NCBI GenBank assembly: GCA_010094025.1
Contig: ML991818.1
Location: 178,617-242,616 of the forward strand
DNA length: 64,000 nucleotides
Direction: 5' to 3'
Source: Viridothelium virens
Taxonomy: Eukaryota; Ascomycota; Dothideomycetes; Trypetheliales; Trypetheliaceae
The notes under the pieces: generated by a model
Told to the model about the DNA's origin: nothing
Database searches by the model: none
Seen by the model: only the letters and a program-made list of their open reading frames with translations
Shown: positions 35,701 through 47,753 of the stretch, one piece after another
How positions within the stretch are numbered: the stretch's first letter is position 1
How the letters are laid out: every line of letters starts with the position of its first letter
Made by a program: the position numbers and the translations under genes

Positions 35701-38700
35701 TACCCTACATGGGCTGTCTCGTCCGCAACGAGAACGCACGTGACTGCATGCTCGCCATGGCCCTCAATCTCCTCCGCAAAGGCCAGAAGATCAGCCTCTC
35801 GCGACTTGGCAATAAGTTCTCCTTTAAGCCGCGTATTCTGACCGATCTGCCCCCCTATCCATGGAACCATGGTGTGAGCCACTGGGTCGAGTCACGCCAC
35901 AACCAAGCCTATCGCCGAAGAGACGAGGAGTTCCATCACCTTCTCGGATATCCAGTGCCAGGCACAAATCCAGATTCGGCTTCTTGGAAGCAACAAGTGC
36001 GCGTATCTGACAGTCCATGGCTGAGAGACCACGTCGTTCAGGGTAGTATCCTGTATCCTGGCGCTGGCTATGTATGCCTTGCTATTGAGGCAATGAAACA
36101 GCTTGCAGAGAAAAGTGACCGCAGCGCGTCGTTATCAGGCTTCATCCTGCGCGATGTTGAGATTCACCAAGCCCTCGTGGTGCCCGAAAATACTGATGGC
36201 ATCGAGGTGCAGACGGTGCTCCAGTCTGCCGATGACGAAGCGATCGGTACCCATGGCTGGAAGAAGTGGGAGGTCTTGTCTGTGACCATGGACAGCCGGT
36301 GGACGCAACACGCAAGAGGACTTATCCAGGCTGATTTCGACACGCCGACCAGCAATGCCACAGATGACTTTATATCGGACTCGGGCTATGTTCGACGCAT
36401 CGATACAGAGGACATGTGGGCCAATCTGCGCGCCCTTGGCCTAACTCACGGTCCCTTGTTCCGGAACATTACGAGCATTCTACAGGATGGCAGCGCAAAG
36501 GATATCAGGCGTTGCGTAACAGCCATCGAGGTACCTGATGCTAGCAAACCCTCGGATAGACATGTGATTCATCCAGCGACACTGGACTCGATTGTCGTTT
36601 CGTCCATTGTAGCTCTCCCGAACGCCGGGGCCCAAGACCAGGGTCCTAGAGTACCGCGGTCCATCAGAAGATTACGAATATCGTCTTCCCTGACTTCCAA
36701 GGCTGGCCACAGTTTCGGCTGCAACACGACGCTGCCTGAGTTCGATGCACAAAAGCTCTTGGCCGATATCGTGCTCGTGGACGGCCATGAATCCGTGCTG
36801 GAGATGGAGGGACTTGTGTGCCAGTCTCTGGGTTCCGGCGCCGCCGCTCAAGCTCTGGAGCCGTGGAACACAGAGCTGTGTACCCAGATCAAGTGGGCGC
36901 CGGACGTGACCAGCACCATTTCGCTGGGGCTGCATGGCGCGGTGCGGGCCCTCAAGAAGAAGCTCAGCCTGGCAAATGAAATTGGCAAGTATGAAAAGGA
37001 TGTGTTGATGCGCCTGAGGCGTGTCTGTGTCTACTTTGCCCATGACGTAGTACAGACCTTGACCGAGCAAGACGTGGGCAAGCTCGCGCCGCATCATGCC
37101 AAGTATTATGCCTGGATGAAGGAAATGCTTGAACTTGCAGCCACACAACGCCTAGGCTCGGATAGCAACACCTGGACAACTGATTCCCGGCAGATCCGCG
37201 ATAGGAATACGGCAATTCCTGCTTCACAGAGTGTCGAGGGTGAGCTGATCTGCCGGCTGGGACCTATGCTTGTGTAAGTTGATGGCAATGGAAAACCCCC
37301 TTGGGCTAAGGGTTCTAACAACGAGCAGGCCGATACTCAAAGGCGAGATAGAATCGTCCCAATTCATGACGAAGGAGCTATTGGACAGGTACCAAGCCAA
37401 TGCCTTGAGGCTATCCCCGCCATTAGCTCAACTCAGCTCGCTACTGCGTGCTATCGCGCACAAGAATCCCCGCGCCCGTGTTCTTCAGGTCGGTACGGGC
37501 TCAGGAGCTGCTGCACGCCACGTGCTGAAGACGCTCGGTACCGATGAGGAAGGCGGGCCATTCATTGACAGTTGGCACTTTACCGACAAATCTTCTTCCT
37601 CCTTCAACGCAATCAAGGGAGAACGTCCAACTCAAAGCGACTACTTGGAGATGCGCTTTGATGAGCTCGACATCGAACAGGACCCTACAACGCAGGGTTT
37701 CGAGCCGGCAAGTTACGACGTTGTGGTTGCCGTCCAAACTTTGCATGAATCAAAGAGTCTTGCCAGCGCACTGGCTCATGTGCGAAGTCTTCTAAAACCT
37801 GGTGCCTCTCTCTTGCTAGTGGAAACAACACAACTACAGATTGACCAGAAGTTCGTCTTTGGGCTACTTCCCCTTTGGTGGTCGTGTGAGGACGCTGAAC
37901 GCAAACTCGACCCTTGTCTGCCAGCTCATCAGTGGCAGAGTTTCCTCACGCGTGCAGGATTCAATGGCATCGAAGCTGAATTGCGCGACTATGAGTCTGA
38001 AGAGGACATGCACACGATCAGCACCATGATTTCGTCGGTGCCTGCGCCAGCGTCAGAACTCCCCGAGGGCGTCGTTGTCGTCACGAGTAGCAAGGCGCCT
38101 CCACCAGCATCCTGGCTGGAGGCTTTGAGTAAGTCCGTAGCGCATGTGATGGGAGGAAGACTCCCTGCGACTCAGATGATCGAGTCCGCCAGCACATCAT
38201 CATTTACGGGCAAGGCCTGCGTATTTGTGGGAGAGGCGGATCAGCCATTGCTGCATAACATGGACGACGCGGCACTGCAAGGCATCAAGGCCATGACCGC
38301 CAGCTGCAAGGGCTTGCTTTGGATCACACGCGGCGGTGCTGCAGAGTACGAAAACCCAGACATGTCCCTTGTTTCTGGCTTTTTGCGTGTCATGCGTAGT
38401 GAATACGTTGGCCAGCGTCTCATCTCGCTGGACTTGGACCCCACCGAACCCGTGTGGTCCGAATCGGCCGCTTCAGCCATTGCTTATATGTTGAAATCTG
38501 GCCTCACTAATGGTGGAGACGTCTTTTCTGCCGTGCAAGATGACGAATTTGCGCTGCGCAATGGTATGCTGCTGGTCCCGCGTCTCCTCAAAGAACCAAA
38601 GCGCAACACCTTGTTCGCTCCGGAAGTATCAGACTGGTCCGCACCAGATCTCCCAGAGGTGCCTCTTTCTCAGGCAGACGAACCATTAAGTCTGAAAGTT

Positions 38701-40845
38701 GGGATCCCAGGCCGGCTGGATACGCTGGCTTTCGACATCGACCAAGAGGACGAAGTTGTCCCCGACGCTGATATGGTTGAGATCGAGCCGCGAGCGTACG
38801 GACTCAATTCTCGGGACGTCTTGGTTGCCATGGGTCAACTGCGCGACCACGCCATGGGACTGGAGTGCGCAGGAATCATCAGGCGCGTGGGTGCTGAGGC
38901 TGCAGACCAGGGATTTGCTGTCGGCGATAAGGTCATGGCTCTGCTGCAAGGTCCCTTTAGCAGCCATGTTCGTACAAGTTGGTATGGCGTCGCACAGATG
39001 CCTGAACAATTAAACTTCAACGAGGCGGCATCGCTTCCATGGAGCTTCAGCACCGCCTACATAGGACTCGTTAATATAGCACGCGTTCGCCATGGCCAGT
39101 CCGTCTTAATCCACGCAGCAGCAGGTGATGTTGGACAGGCGGCCATTATGCTGGCCAAGGACTATCTAGGCGCTGAGGTTTACGCCACAGTCAGCTCCCA
39201 AGAGGAACGCGACTTACTTCAACGTGAATATTTTATTGCTAATGAGCGCATCTTTTCCAGCAATGACGCATCATTTGCGCAGGGCATTCTGGCTGCTACA
39301 GGCAAACGCGGAGTGGATGTCGTACTCAACTCGCTGCCCGGCGCTTTACTGCAGACCAGCTTTGATGTCCTGGCATCCTTTGGCCACTTTGTCGAACTGG
39401 GGAAACAAGACGTCGAACGGAATAGCCTTCTCAAGATGGCCACCTTCTCACGAGTAGCATCGTTCACGTCACTTGACCTGATGGCGTTTCTTCGAGAGCA
39501 AGGAGACGAGGTGCAGCGCGTTCTCAACGAGGTCGCTCGCCTCACCACGCAAGAGATGATTCGGCCGATTCGCCCTACTACCGTCTACGCCATCGGAGAG
39601 GTGGCAGACGCATTCCGCAATATACAGGCCGGCAACCACATGGGCAAGGTCGTGCTGTCAGCCGAGTCGTCCGAGCCGGTCAGGGTTGTGCCGCGTACAC
39701 CAGTACCAAAGCTGAAGCCCGATGCGTCATATGTGCTGGTCGGCGGTGTGGGTGGCATCGGCCGATCGATTGCGCACTGGATGGCTGCCCACGGAGCGCG
39801 CAATCTTGTCGTGCTTTCCCGCAGCGCCGGCAATGTGCAGAAGACGGCGTCGTTTGTGGCTGGCCTGCGCGAAATCGGTTGCCGTGTGGTGCTTAGGGCT
39901 TGCGACGTCGCAAACAAGGACGACTTAGCGAGGGCACTGAGCGGCTGCGAGAGGGACGAAAATTTCCCCCCAGTGCGTGGCATTGTGAACGGCGCGATGG
40001 TACTGCGAGACTCGTTCTTTGACAAGATGACGTTGAAGGACTGGCAGACGTGCATCCGGCCGAAGGTGGCAGCCAGCTGGAATTTGCACTCGCACTTTGC
40101 GCAGCCAGACTCGCTCGACTTTTACATCATGCTCTCGTCGGTGTCGGGCATCATCGGCACTGCCAGCCAGGCCAATTACGCCGCAGGTTGTTCGTATCAG
40201 GATGCGCTGGCCCACAAGCGACGGTCCATGGGACTTCCAGCCGTGTCACTCGATCTCGGCATCGTGAAGGAAGTTGGCTACGCGTCCACGCCCGAATTCG
40301 TTGCATTAATGGACAGCTGGCGCAGAGCTGGCCAGCCGATCGTATCCGAAGAGGCAGTTTTGCAAGCCTTTGCGGCTGCCGTCTTGTATCCTCTTGATCA
40401 GCCCCAGATCGTTGTCGGCCTGAATACAGGCCCGGGACCACAATGGGACTCGGTCATGGGCCGCGATGCACGCTTCCACTCTCTAAAGTACCGTCCATCG
40501 GCTGCCGCCCGAAGTCAGGCCCTGGAGACCGAGGGCAGCGCCCAATCGCTTACGGTGCAATTGAAAGCGGCCAGCTCACCGGAGGAGGCGGTGCCCCTGG
40601 TGGGCGAGGCACTTGCTGCCAAGCTCGCCGATGTCTTCATGATACCCGCCGGTGACGTTGACCTGAGCAAGCCGCCGGCCCACTATGGCGTCGACTCGCT
40701 TGTCGCTGTAGAGCTGAGGAACATGTTGACGCTCCAGGCTGCCGCCGACGTTTCCATCTTCAATATCCTCCAAAGCCCGTCATTGATGGCGCTGGCAGGG
40801 GATGTCATGGCCAAGTCCAAGCTCATCAAGACCGAAGCGGCGTGA
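32797..40845 (+). CDS. Highly reducing polyketide synthase, KS-AT-DH-CMeT-ER-KR-ACP
   Basis: Iterative type I PKS expected to make a reduced, possibly methylated chain that the NR-PKS SAT domain accepts as starter. Exons 32797-33000, 33068-33154, 33231-33721, 33790-33974, 34036-37273 and 37329-40845 give 2573 residues. Domains: KS with Cys185 in DTGCSGAL and EAHGTGTQTGDG across a splice; AT with Ser653 in VSHSSGE; DH with His988 in [10 protein letters not shown] and Asp1173 in HPATLDS; CMeT around 1450-1600 (VLQVGTGSG, then [10 protein letters not shown]); ER around 1900-2180, whose NADPH loop reads [11 protein letters not shown] with Asp2002 where Gly is usual; KR with VGGVGGIG (~2207) and Tyr2352 in [11 protein letters not shown] with Ser2525 in [12 protein letters not shown]. 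There is no releasing domain, which fits hand-over to the partner PKS. CMeT motif I is also slightly unusual (GTGSGAA). Confidence 0.95.
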
Positions 40846-43038
40846 GCGACGAATTCCAGTCCATCGAGTTCAGATGATTTGCATAATGAGGCACTGCCCA
40901 CTGTCTGCAAGAGAGCGGATGCAGGCTATGAATAGAACGTTTGGACAGGAAGATTAGCAGAGCGAACCGAGGGACGATACAGCAGATTTCGTAATGATTT
41001 CCGTGTAATGCATAAGCTACCAAAGAACAAGAAGAGCGACCGAGTTGAGGTCAGAGGTCATTTGATTCATGCCTATCTAAGGTACCTACCTTAAGATCAG
41101 TTCATAGATAATGCGATGCACCTATATACGGGAGGCGATAAGTACCTACCTAAAATGGAGGGTCGGAAATGTTGCAACTAGAATAGATAAAAATTATGAG
41201 GTAGTTAAGCAAAAGTCATTGTTCGGCGATAGAATACCAGCCCTGTTTGGAGGACGAGGAGCTATCGAAACTCAAGGCCATCTGCTTTCGAGGTATCGTG
41301 CGAGTTCAGCTCAATATTTTAGTGCTCCATCTACTCGTCCAGCAAAGCTACCGGAAGGTCCCGTAGAAGAATGTGCGCCGGAAGATCGGCGGTTTGAGAG
41401 TTGAACGACTCGTGGGATGTCAAGGTGTGCAGGCTCGGCCAGAAACCACCCATACCTTCTGCTTTTCTAGCTATTCCAACGTGGCATGAACCCCTTCCTC
41501 TAAGCAACTCACCACCGGACATCGCCGTGCAAAGACCAAATAATCGGTTTGAGCTGGGGTGGAGGAATTATTGTTGCATCGAAGGAAACGCCCGGATGAT
41601 TGGCTCGTGACTTGGTAGTGTTCAAGGCCAGGAATGAAATCTGATAATGGGATATGAGCAATTCTGATGTATCAACATGGATGTGGGCACAGACACTTGA
41701 CTGTGGGTTGTCAGGGCAGAACGAGATCGATATCAGGAGAGGACTGAGTAGTAAGGAAATCCTGAGATCGATTCGTGCTCGTCAGCTCAAGTCGTCTTCG
41801 ATGATAAGAGTTACTTCACCCTACCGATCTGATCCCGCTGCATCCGAAGTCTTTGCTTGGGCCATACACAACGTGAAGGCCTCCTGTACAACCTGGAGAT
41901 AGTCTGTCCCTCCATTGGAGTCAGTACGGAGACAATCTCCGTAGTAAAGCCGTTGACGGAGAGCGTGTATATGTGATCCAAACAAAATGGTGTCCTTTCT
42001 GCACACACAACGAGAGTAGGACTTGTACTTCAGACTGGCTGTAACAACTTTCCGTTGGATTTGTTGAGTCGCAGATGAGCAGAGATTTGACAGTGACGTT
42101 GTTTTGGCGGGCAGTCTGCGTGCCGTAGCGCGAACCCTGCCTACCCGAGTCCTCAGCCGTGCAGTCCATCTTGCAGGCTCTTGAGAAAGCAAAGGCTTTG
42201 CTACAGAAATTTCTACTTCGTGCCTAATCATCGGATTTTCGTCGATATACTAGTGTACAAAAATTATCCGGTCGAAAGCCTCCCAACTGCATCTCCCGTC
42301 GGTAGTAAAATATAATTTTCGGACCCCTATATTTTCTCCGCGAAGTAGTAGCTTATACAATCTCGATTGCTTTCACAAACTAAGAGCTATAGACGATACT
42401 CCAGATTCTGAAATTGACAATTGTGATGGGCACGCCAATTCTATTGCATCAGCGCTTGAAAAGACTTACTGCTGCGTCAGATTGTTATAACGATTGGGCC
42501 CATCTAATTCGGGGTTCCTACGACAATTTCATCAACAGATATTGCTTTGATCAAGAGTCAAACCCTGTAGGACATGTCGACATTAACCGTCAGCTCGCAG
42601 GCAGGATTCGCCATGGCTGCTGGGGAGGCGTTTTCCTGAGCGCTTGTGTAGAGTGGAGTGGTATGTATCGGGTTTGACCTTCTCTATTTCCGTACTAGTA
42701 AACGAACCCTTTTCTTCGCACACCTTCCCTAATCTAGGAAAAAGACCGCCGTTCCCGTATAATTAGCACGGAACCTACAGTGTCGTGTATATATATGGAC
42801 TATAGATATCTGAGCTTAATCTGCTACTTCGTCTCTCTTGAATTTATCAAAGACTATCTCTGTTTCTCGGTTTGCAATACCAAAAGATGTTCATGTTATC
42901 CTAGGCAATATACAAAAGATTGCAACCTTTTTCTGATTTCATTCTTTACCTCTTCTAAACAGTCTTCTTCTCCCTGCCTTGCACTTCTTATATCTTCCAC
43001 CCCAAACAACAGCTGGCATACTCTAAAGAAGACTCAAT
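40846..43038. other. intergenic region, right edge of the PKS cluster
   Basis: About 2.2 kb without a supported gene. TACCTACCT-type steps and their complements occur at about 41082-41100 and 41141-41152. Open frames at 41821-42231 (minus) and 42426-42677 (plus) were examined and not accepted. It may contain decayed coding sequence. Confidence 0.45.
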
Positions 43039-43947
43039 ATGTCCAACAATCCCGTCCTCAACGCCCTATACAACTTCATCTACCCGCAGCCCTCCGCCAA
43101 CCGCACCCGCGACCGCCCCATGCGCGTCCTCGCCCTCGGCTTCTCCCGCACCGGCACCGAATCTCTCTCCAAAGCCCTCTCCCAGCTCGGCTACGACAAC
43201 GTCTACCACGGCTTCCAAGCCGTCCGCTCTGCCCCCGACGCCGCCGCCTGGGCACGTCTGGCCCTCGCCCGAGAGGCCGCCAACACCACCACCTCCTCCT
43301 CTTCTCCTTCAATCTCCCCCCTCTTCACCGCCGCCACCTTCGACCGCATCCTGGGCCACTGCTCCGCCGTCACCGACGCCCCCTGCTGCTTCTTCGGCGC
43401 CGAGCTGCTCGCGGCCTACCCCAGCGCACTCGTGATCCTGAACCGGCGACGGGACATCGACGCCTGGAATCGCAGCATCGAAGCGAACTTCGTGCCGCTG
43501 CTGACGTCGTGGTGGTACGTGGCGCGGAGCTGGTTTCATACGAAGGCGTTCTGGGTGCGGCGGTGCCACGAGCATGTCACGCGGCCGTGCTATGCGATGG
43601 AAGGGGTGGGGGTAGGGAGGGGGGAGGGGGCGGTGCGGGAGAGGATGGAGAGGAGGAAGAGGAGGTATGAGGAGCATTATGCGGGGTTGGAGCGGGTGTT
43701 GAAGGAGCAGGAGCGGCCGTATTTGGATTGGACGGTGGAGGAGGGGTGGGGGCCGCTGTGTGCGTTTTTGGGGGATGAGGTGCCGGAAGGGCCATTTCCG
43801 AGTGGGAATGATGGGGAGGCGTTGCAGGCGATGAGGAAGAGGTTGCAGAGGGCGACGAATGAGAAAATCATCCGGAATTTGATGATTTTCGGGGGAGTCA
43901 TGGTGGCTAGTATTGCAGTGCTAGCAAGATATTATTTCGGTGGTTAG
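43039..43947 (+). CDS. Sulfotransferase-like P-loop protein with C-terminal membrane anchor
   Basis: Intronless, 302 residues. It belongs to a fungal protein group with a sulfotransferase-like P-loop fold; many members are annotated as NAD-dependent epimerases by old error. Evidence: LALGFSRTGTESLSKAL (residues ~31-47) resembles the PAPS phosphate-binding loop, and the ALVILNRRRDIDAWNRSI segment matches the 3'-phosphate region (R/D-x-x-x-W-x-x-S). The C-terminus has a basic stretch and one hydrophobic helix (LMIFGGVMVASIAVLARYYF), suggesting a tail anchor. Enzymatic activity and substrate are unknown. Codon use is odd: the first half strongly prefers C-ending codons, the second half G-ending, making the sense strand switch from C-rich to G-rich near 43,490 and opening long antisense frames. 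Confidence 0.85.
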   Translation: MSNNPVLNALYNFIYPQPSANRTRDRPMRVLALGFSRTGTESLSKALSQLGYDNVYHGFQAVRSAPDAAAWARLALAREAANTTTSSSSPSISPLFTAATFDRILGHCSAVTDAPCCFFGAELLAAYPSALVILNRRRDIDAWNRSIEANFVPLLTSWWYVARSWFHTKAFWVRRCHEHVTRPCYAMEGVGVGRGEGAVRERMERRKRRYEEHYAGLERVLKEQERPYLDWTVEEGWGPLCAFLGDEVPEGPFPSGNDGEALQAMRKRLQRATNEKIIRNLMIFGGVMVASIAVLARYYFGG

Positions 43948-44356
43948 GGTTACGGTAGCCGGGAGCATTTGATGTAATACCTGGCGATCGAATAGGAACT
44001 ATAAGCTTATCAACGAGAGTGTATCTTGGTCAATCGTTACCGAATGGTTGGAATTAAGTATTAGATGACAATAGCGAGACTTAATTTAGCCAGCCACTCG
44101 GTAAGCCAGGACCCAAATCGGTCCTTCATCGCGAAAATGGTATCGTGCAATGAGACTGGGTAACGTAGGAAGCATCAACAGCAAATCGAAACCTACGATA
44201 TGACCACAAAGGGGGCCCAGCAGCAGGACTTCATAGAAATATATGTCAAAGCATATCCCCAACTTGTACAACGGATCACCTCTAACGGTGGATCAATTCG
44301 AACCAGCCAATGATCGTTAGCCGGCTATCCAAATGTAGATGACCGTTAATCAGCAT
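43948..44356. other. intergenic region, convergent genes
   Basis: Between convergent 3' ends. Nothing recognised. Confidence 0.5.
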
Positions 44357-44938
44357 TTATGCAATCAATTCCTTCTTGGAAATCATGTCGTAAACTGGCG
44401 CGGGTTGTACAGCACGTTTCTGCGTACTCAATCGCTCCGCCTTCGTCTTTTCTTGCAGATAACGAGAAGTCGTCGTCTGGATTGTCGCCCAGGTCCACTT
44501 GCTTTCTTTCGACAAAATTTGCTCATGTTGGATCTGTGACCACGCCATCTGCATCCACCATTCGGGTGTGAAGTCGGGGTCATTCTGGGACACCGGCACT
44601 TTTGAGAGCGCATGCTCTAAGGCACGCTGGTTGTCGAGTTTGCCGAGGCAGACCCGGACGAGGAGTTCGGGGTCAGTCGCCACATTCACGGCAAGCTTTT
44701 CGACAAGCCATTTCAGTGGCTGGGAGCCATTGGTCAAAGAAATGGTTTGTGTCATCGACGAGGCGGGGGAAGTATTCGTGATGTTTCGGCGGCAACGATA
44801 TTTGGTAGCGTCGAGGACTCGTGGGTCGTTACTCTCCGTCTTTGGAGCAACGATAAAGGTAAAGGCAAGATGGTTCGGATCTGGGGTGCTGTAAATGGCA
44901 AGATATAGCCTAGGCTTATTCGACTTCAAGCCAGGCAT
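44357..44938 (-). CDS. Conserved fungal protein of unknown function, 193 aa
   Basis: A single exon from the ATG giving MPGLKSNKPRLYLAIYSTP. The N-terminal beta-rich pattern (RLYLAIYSTPDPNHLAFTF, then IVAPK) followed by DATKYRCRR, a central helical part (LLVRVCLGKLDNQRALEHAL), and WMQMAW and YLQEK towards the end resembles a widespread uncharacterised ascomycete family (I think the one catalogued as DUF6914, from memory). No catalytic motif, signal peptide or membrane helix is seen. The frame is open a little upstream, but without an ATG. Confidence 0.75.
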   Translation of the reverse strand: MPGLKSNKPRLYLAIYSTPDPNHLAFTFIVAPKTESNDPRVLDATKYRCRRNITNTSPASSMTQTISLTNGSQPLKWLVEKLAVNVATDPELLVRVCLGKLDNQRALEHALSKVPVSQNDPDFTPEWWMQMAWSQIQHEQILSKESKWTWATIQTTTSRYLQEKTKAERLSTQKRAVQPAPVYDMISKKELIA

Positions 44939-45899
44939 GTTGAGAGACGAGGTGAAAGGCGCAGAGTATAGGAAATTCAAGAGAGAGATTGATAGGAGGG
45001 ATGGATGAGATCACCCAGGTAGCCCACCAAAGACGTCTGTAGGGACCCATCTGGACCTGTGTAAAGCCTGGAGAGCAGAGTCTGCTCTGGGGTGAAACGG
45101 GCGCAATGCCCTGTCCCGGACATGGAGGCTGCATTGCAAGTCGCGAAAGGCTCTGGGGGTGCATGCGAAGCTTGTCTATCCCCTGTTTGGTGACGAAACA
45201 GGCTTGGTGCCCTCGTGTGCACTTCGCACCGTCCTCGAATGCGTTGTACATTCTGTCAGAATCCACGACAGGTCCCAGGCTGCCCTCTGCTCGAGCTGTT
45301 TTGCGGACATTGAGAACAGAAAGGCAGACTTACTGAACCAGGCGACTCGTACCACACCCGCTTATCGCCAGGAGCCGTGCCTGGCGCCATTCCCTCGGTC
45401 GTCGGCCCGCCGAGCTGATTAATTAGTGACTCCAGTGCCTCCGCAGGCCCATGACATTTCGATTCCTCAACACTCTCCCTGTCTCGATATCACCAATTTG
45501 CCCCTTCACCAGCTCAGTACTGCTCCGCTTCACTTTAGTCGGTTGCCCAGCTGCCCGTACCCGAGCTCTGTGTTGTTGCTGACCATACGTCACAGGGACG
45601 AGTCTAATCACCGCCCCCTAAATACCTGATCTAAAATCTTGACCAATTCATCGATCACGCATCGGCACTCTGCAGAGTTTAGATTGTGAGGATCGGGGGG
45701 GTTCTGGGTAGTGGTGGTGTTTCTCGTGCTCGCCACTGTCGTTGATCTGGACTTGGGATCCTCTAGGAACGAGTATGGCAGCAGCAGCTGGTGCGTTCAT
45801 CGTATCTCACGCTTAGCGATACCCCCTGCTCTTCCCTTTTACACATACAATATACCTTCCCTCGACTTTTTTTTGTACCTTCACTATCCTCGATCTAGC
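44939..45899. promoter_or_regulatory. divergent intergenic region
   Basis: About 0.96 kb between two divergently transcribed genes. A CT-rich tract with CTTCCCTTTTACACATAC lies about 70 bases before the plus-strand start. Small frames on both strands lack coding character. Confidence 0.45.
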
Positions 45900-47753
45900 A
45901 TGCTGAATCGAATATTTGGCTGGGCAGGATACGAGTGGGCCCGTTCCCCATCCACTGGTAACATGAGCGACACTACGTCACCAGTCTATCCCAATCGCCC
46001 TATCCGACCTTTGCCAAAACGGCGCATTCGCTCGAAGCTCTCGGATGATCAAGCGAATTCCATTGTTTATCCCTCTCCACCGACAGCTTCAGCTCCCCTG
46101 TTCGGATTCCCGCAGTCGGAATCATCGCCCCGTTTGGATCAGCAGCCACTGACAACACCTCCTCAAGGCGCTGCTCGGGTCCGTCTTAGCTACAATTGGC
46201 AGAACGAAGCTGCAAGTGACGATGAGCCTGAGCGTGACCGGCATTGGTCGAGGGAATACTCGTCCGATGCTGCTGCTGGTGAGTTTTTGAACGATTGTGC
46301 GTTTTAGCTAGGCCGTCTTTAGTGACCTCGTTCACCTTAGCTACTCGGCCTCCTGCTCCGAACTCCACCTCCTCTTCCATTGACGGTTACGAGTCCTTCG
46401 AAAATACGAACAACAAGAAGAAGCGAAAGATTCCCGGTCCAGGAAGCTCCGGTGGTCATTCTGCTAACCTTTCCACAGACCTAGCCAATATGGGTATCAC
46501 AGGTGGTACAGAAGCCGATGGAACTGGGGGCGGGGCAGAACAATATTATGGCAGCGGCTCATCAGCCATACCAGTGGCAGGATCTGGGACCGGCATTTCT
46601 GGGGCTGGACGAGGGCGGTATGGCAGGACAGGAAAGGCTATCAATCAGCTGCGACCTTTGGGTGCATCAACGAACGGACTGAATGCTTTTGCCAGTAAAG
46701 GTGGGAGCAGAACAAAGACAGACGCAAGCGCTGGTGAAGGTAGAGGTAAGGAATTAGAGATCAGTTTGTGAACATGATTGCTCACTTATGCTCAGTCCCA
46801 CAATCCGAACCCGGAATTATCTCCGCAGCAATCGCCAACGCTGCTGGCCAAGGACCCTTGACGCCGGCCAAAGGGAAGGAGAACGTCAGCTTGCTCTCCC
46901 AGCAAAACACCCAAACTTCCACGCCTCAGAAGAAGGAATTTACATTCACTTGTGAGTCTGACTCATCAAACAAAATCGTTTGGCCTGGCCAAAACGGAGC
47001 ATTCGCTACTCAGTCATCTCCCTCTGGTTCCTATGTTCCTAATTCAATGCCTAAAGTTCAACACCGCGGTGGTGGAGTCCCTCAGTCAACCCAGAGCCAG
47101 TCTAGCCACCAAGCCAATCCTCAACAGGCGTCTGCGCCAAACGGTCAACAGGTGCCACCTCAGGAAACCGCAAGGCCCCGGCGCTCTGCGAGCAAGGAGT
47201 ACGCCCTTCAGGCACGGCAGCGTATGAAGCAACAGCGATACAACAATTTCGTCAACCCCATGAAACGGGAGGATATTTGGGTGTGCGAATTTTGCGAGTA
47301 CGAAAGCATTTTCGGGGAACCTCCCAAAGCATTGATACGTCAATATGAAGCTAGAGACCGAGCCGCGCGTAAACAAGAAGAAGAAAGAAGGAGACTTCTG
47401 GAAAAGGCCAAGATGAAGGGACGGAAGGGAAAGAAGAGTGCTAAGAACACGAAGAATTCGGCGGCGAACCAACAGGCCCCATCAAACTCTCAGCGGTATG
47501 AGGAGCATCCAGACGATATCCCTCTCCCTGAAGGTCAACAGGGCGAGGAATATTACGAGGATGAGTTTGATGATGAGCCATTGGCGCCTGCCCCACCACT
47601 GAATTCTCGCACTGGCACTGCTAATAATGGTGATCTTGCAGTTCCACATCCGGGTCACCCGCCAGGGACATGAACACGGAGAGTTCAGAGCCACCTCCAA
47701 TAGTGCTGAAAGTCATCGAAAAGCTCTTGCAAATGGAAAAGGTGGATGAATAG
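45900..47753 (+). CDS. Conserved fungal low-complexity protein with a WVCEFCEYE module
   Basis: Function unknown. Exons 45900-46278, 46341-46745 and 46796-47564 plus probably 47642-47753 give 554 residues; if the last intron is not used, translation stops at 47673 (553 residues). The N-terminus MLNRIFGWAGYEW is followed by a long disordered, Ser/Gly/Gln-rich region. A conserved core, ASKEYALQARQRMKQQRYNN then EDIWVCEFCEYESIFGEPP (a single C-x2-C), leads into IRQYEARDR and a highly basic helix LLEKAKMKGRKGKK, which suggests nucleic-acid or ribosome contact. The last intron is supported by the branch site GCTAAT, a CTTGCAG acceptor and a strongly helical downstream frame (PPPIVLKVIEKLLQMEKV), though its donor GTTTGA is weak. 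Confidence 0.75.

Noticed and set aside
41821-42231. Minus-strand open frame of about 136 codons
   Set aside because: No recognisable domain, arginine- and serine-rich composition unlike neighbouring genes, no splice-supported extension and no ATG context of note; it may be relic sequence but I cannot support a gene.
42426-42677. Plus-strand open frame of ~83 codons with mildly protein-like composition
   Set aside because: Too short, without homology I recognise or plausible splice partners.
43309-43677. Long antisense frames rich in Pro, His and Gly opposite the sulfotransferase-like gene
   Set aside because: Explained by the extreme third-position G/C bias of the sense gene; low-complexity translation.
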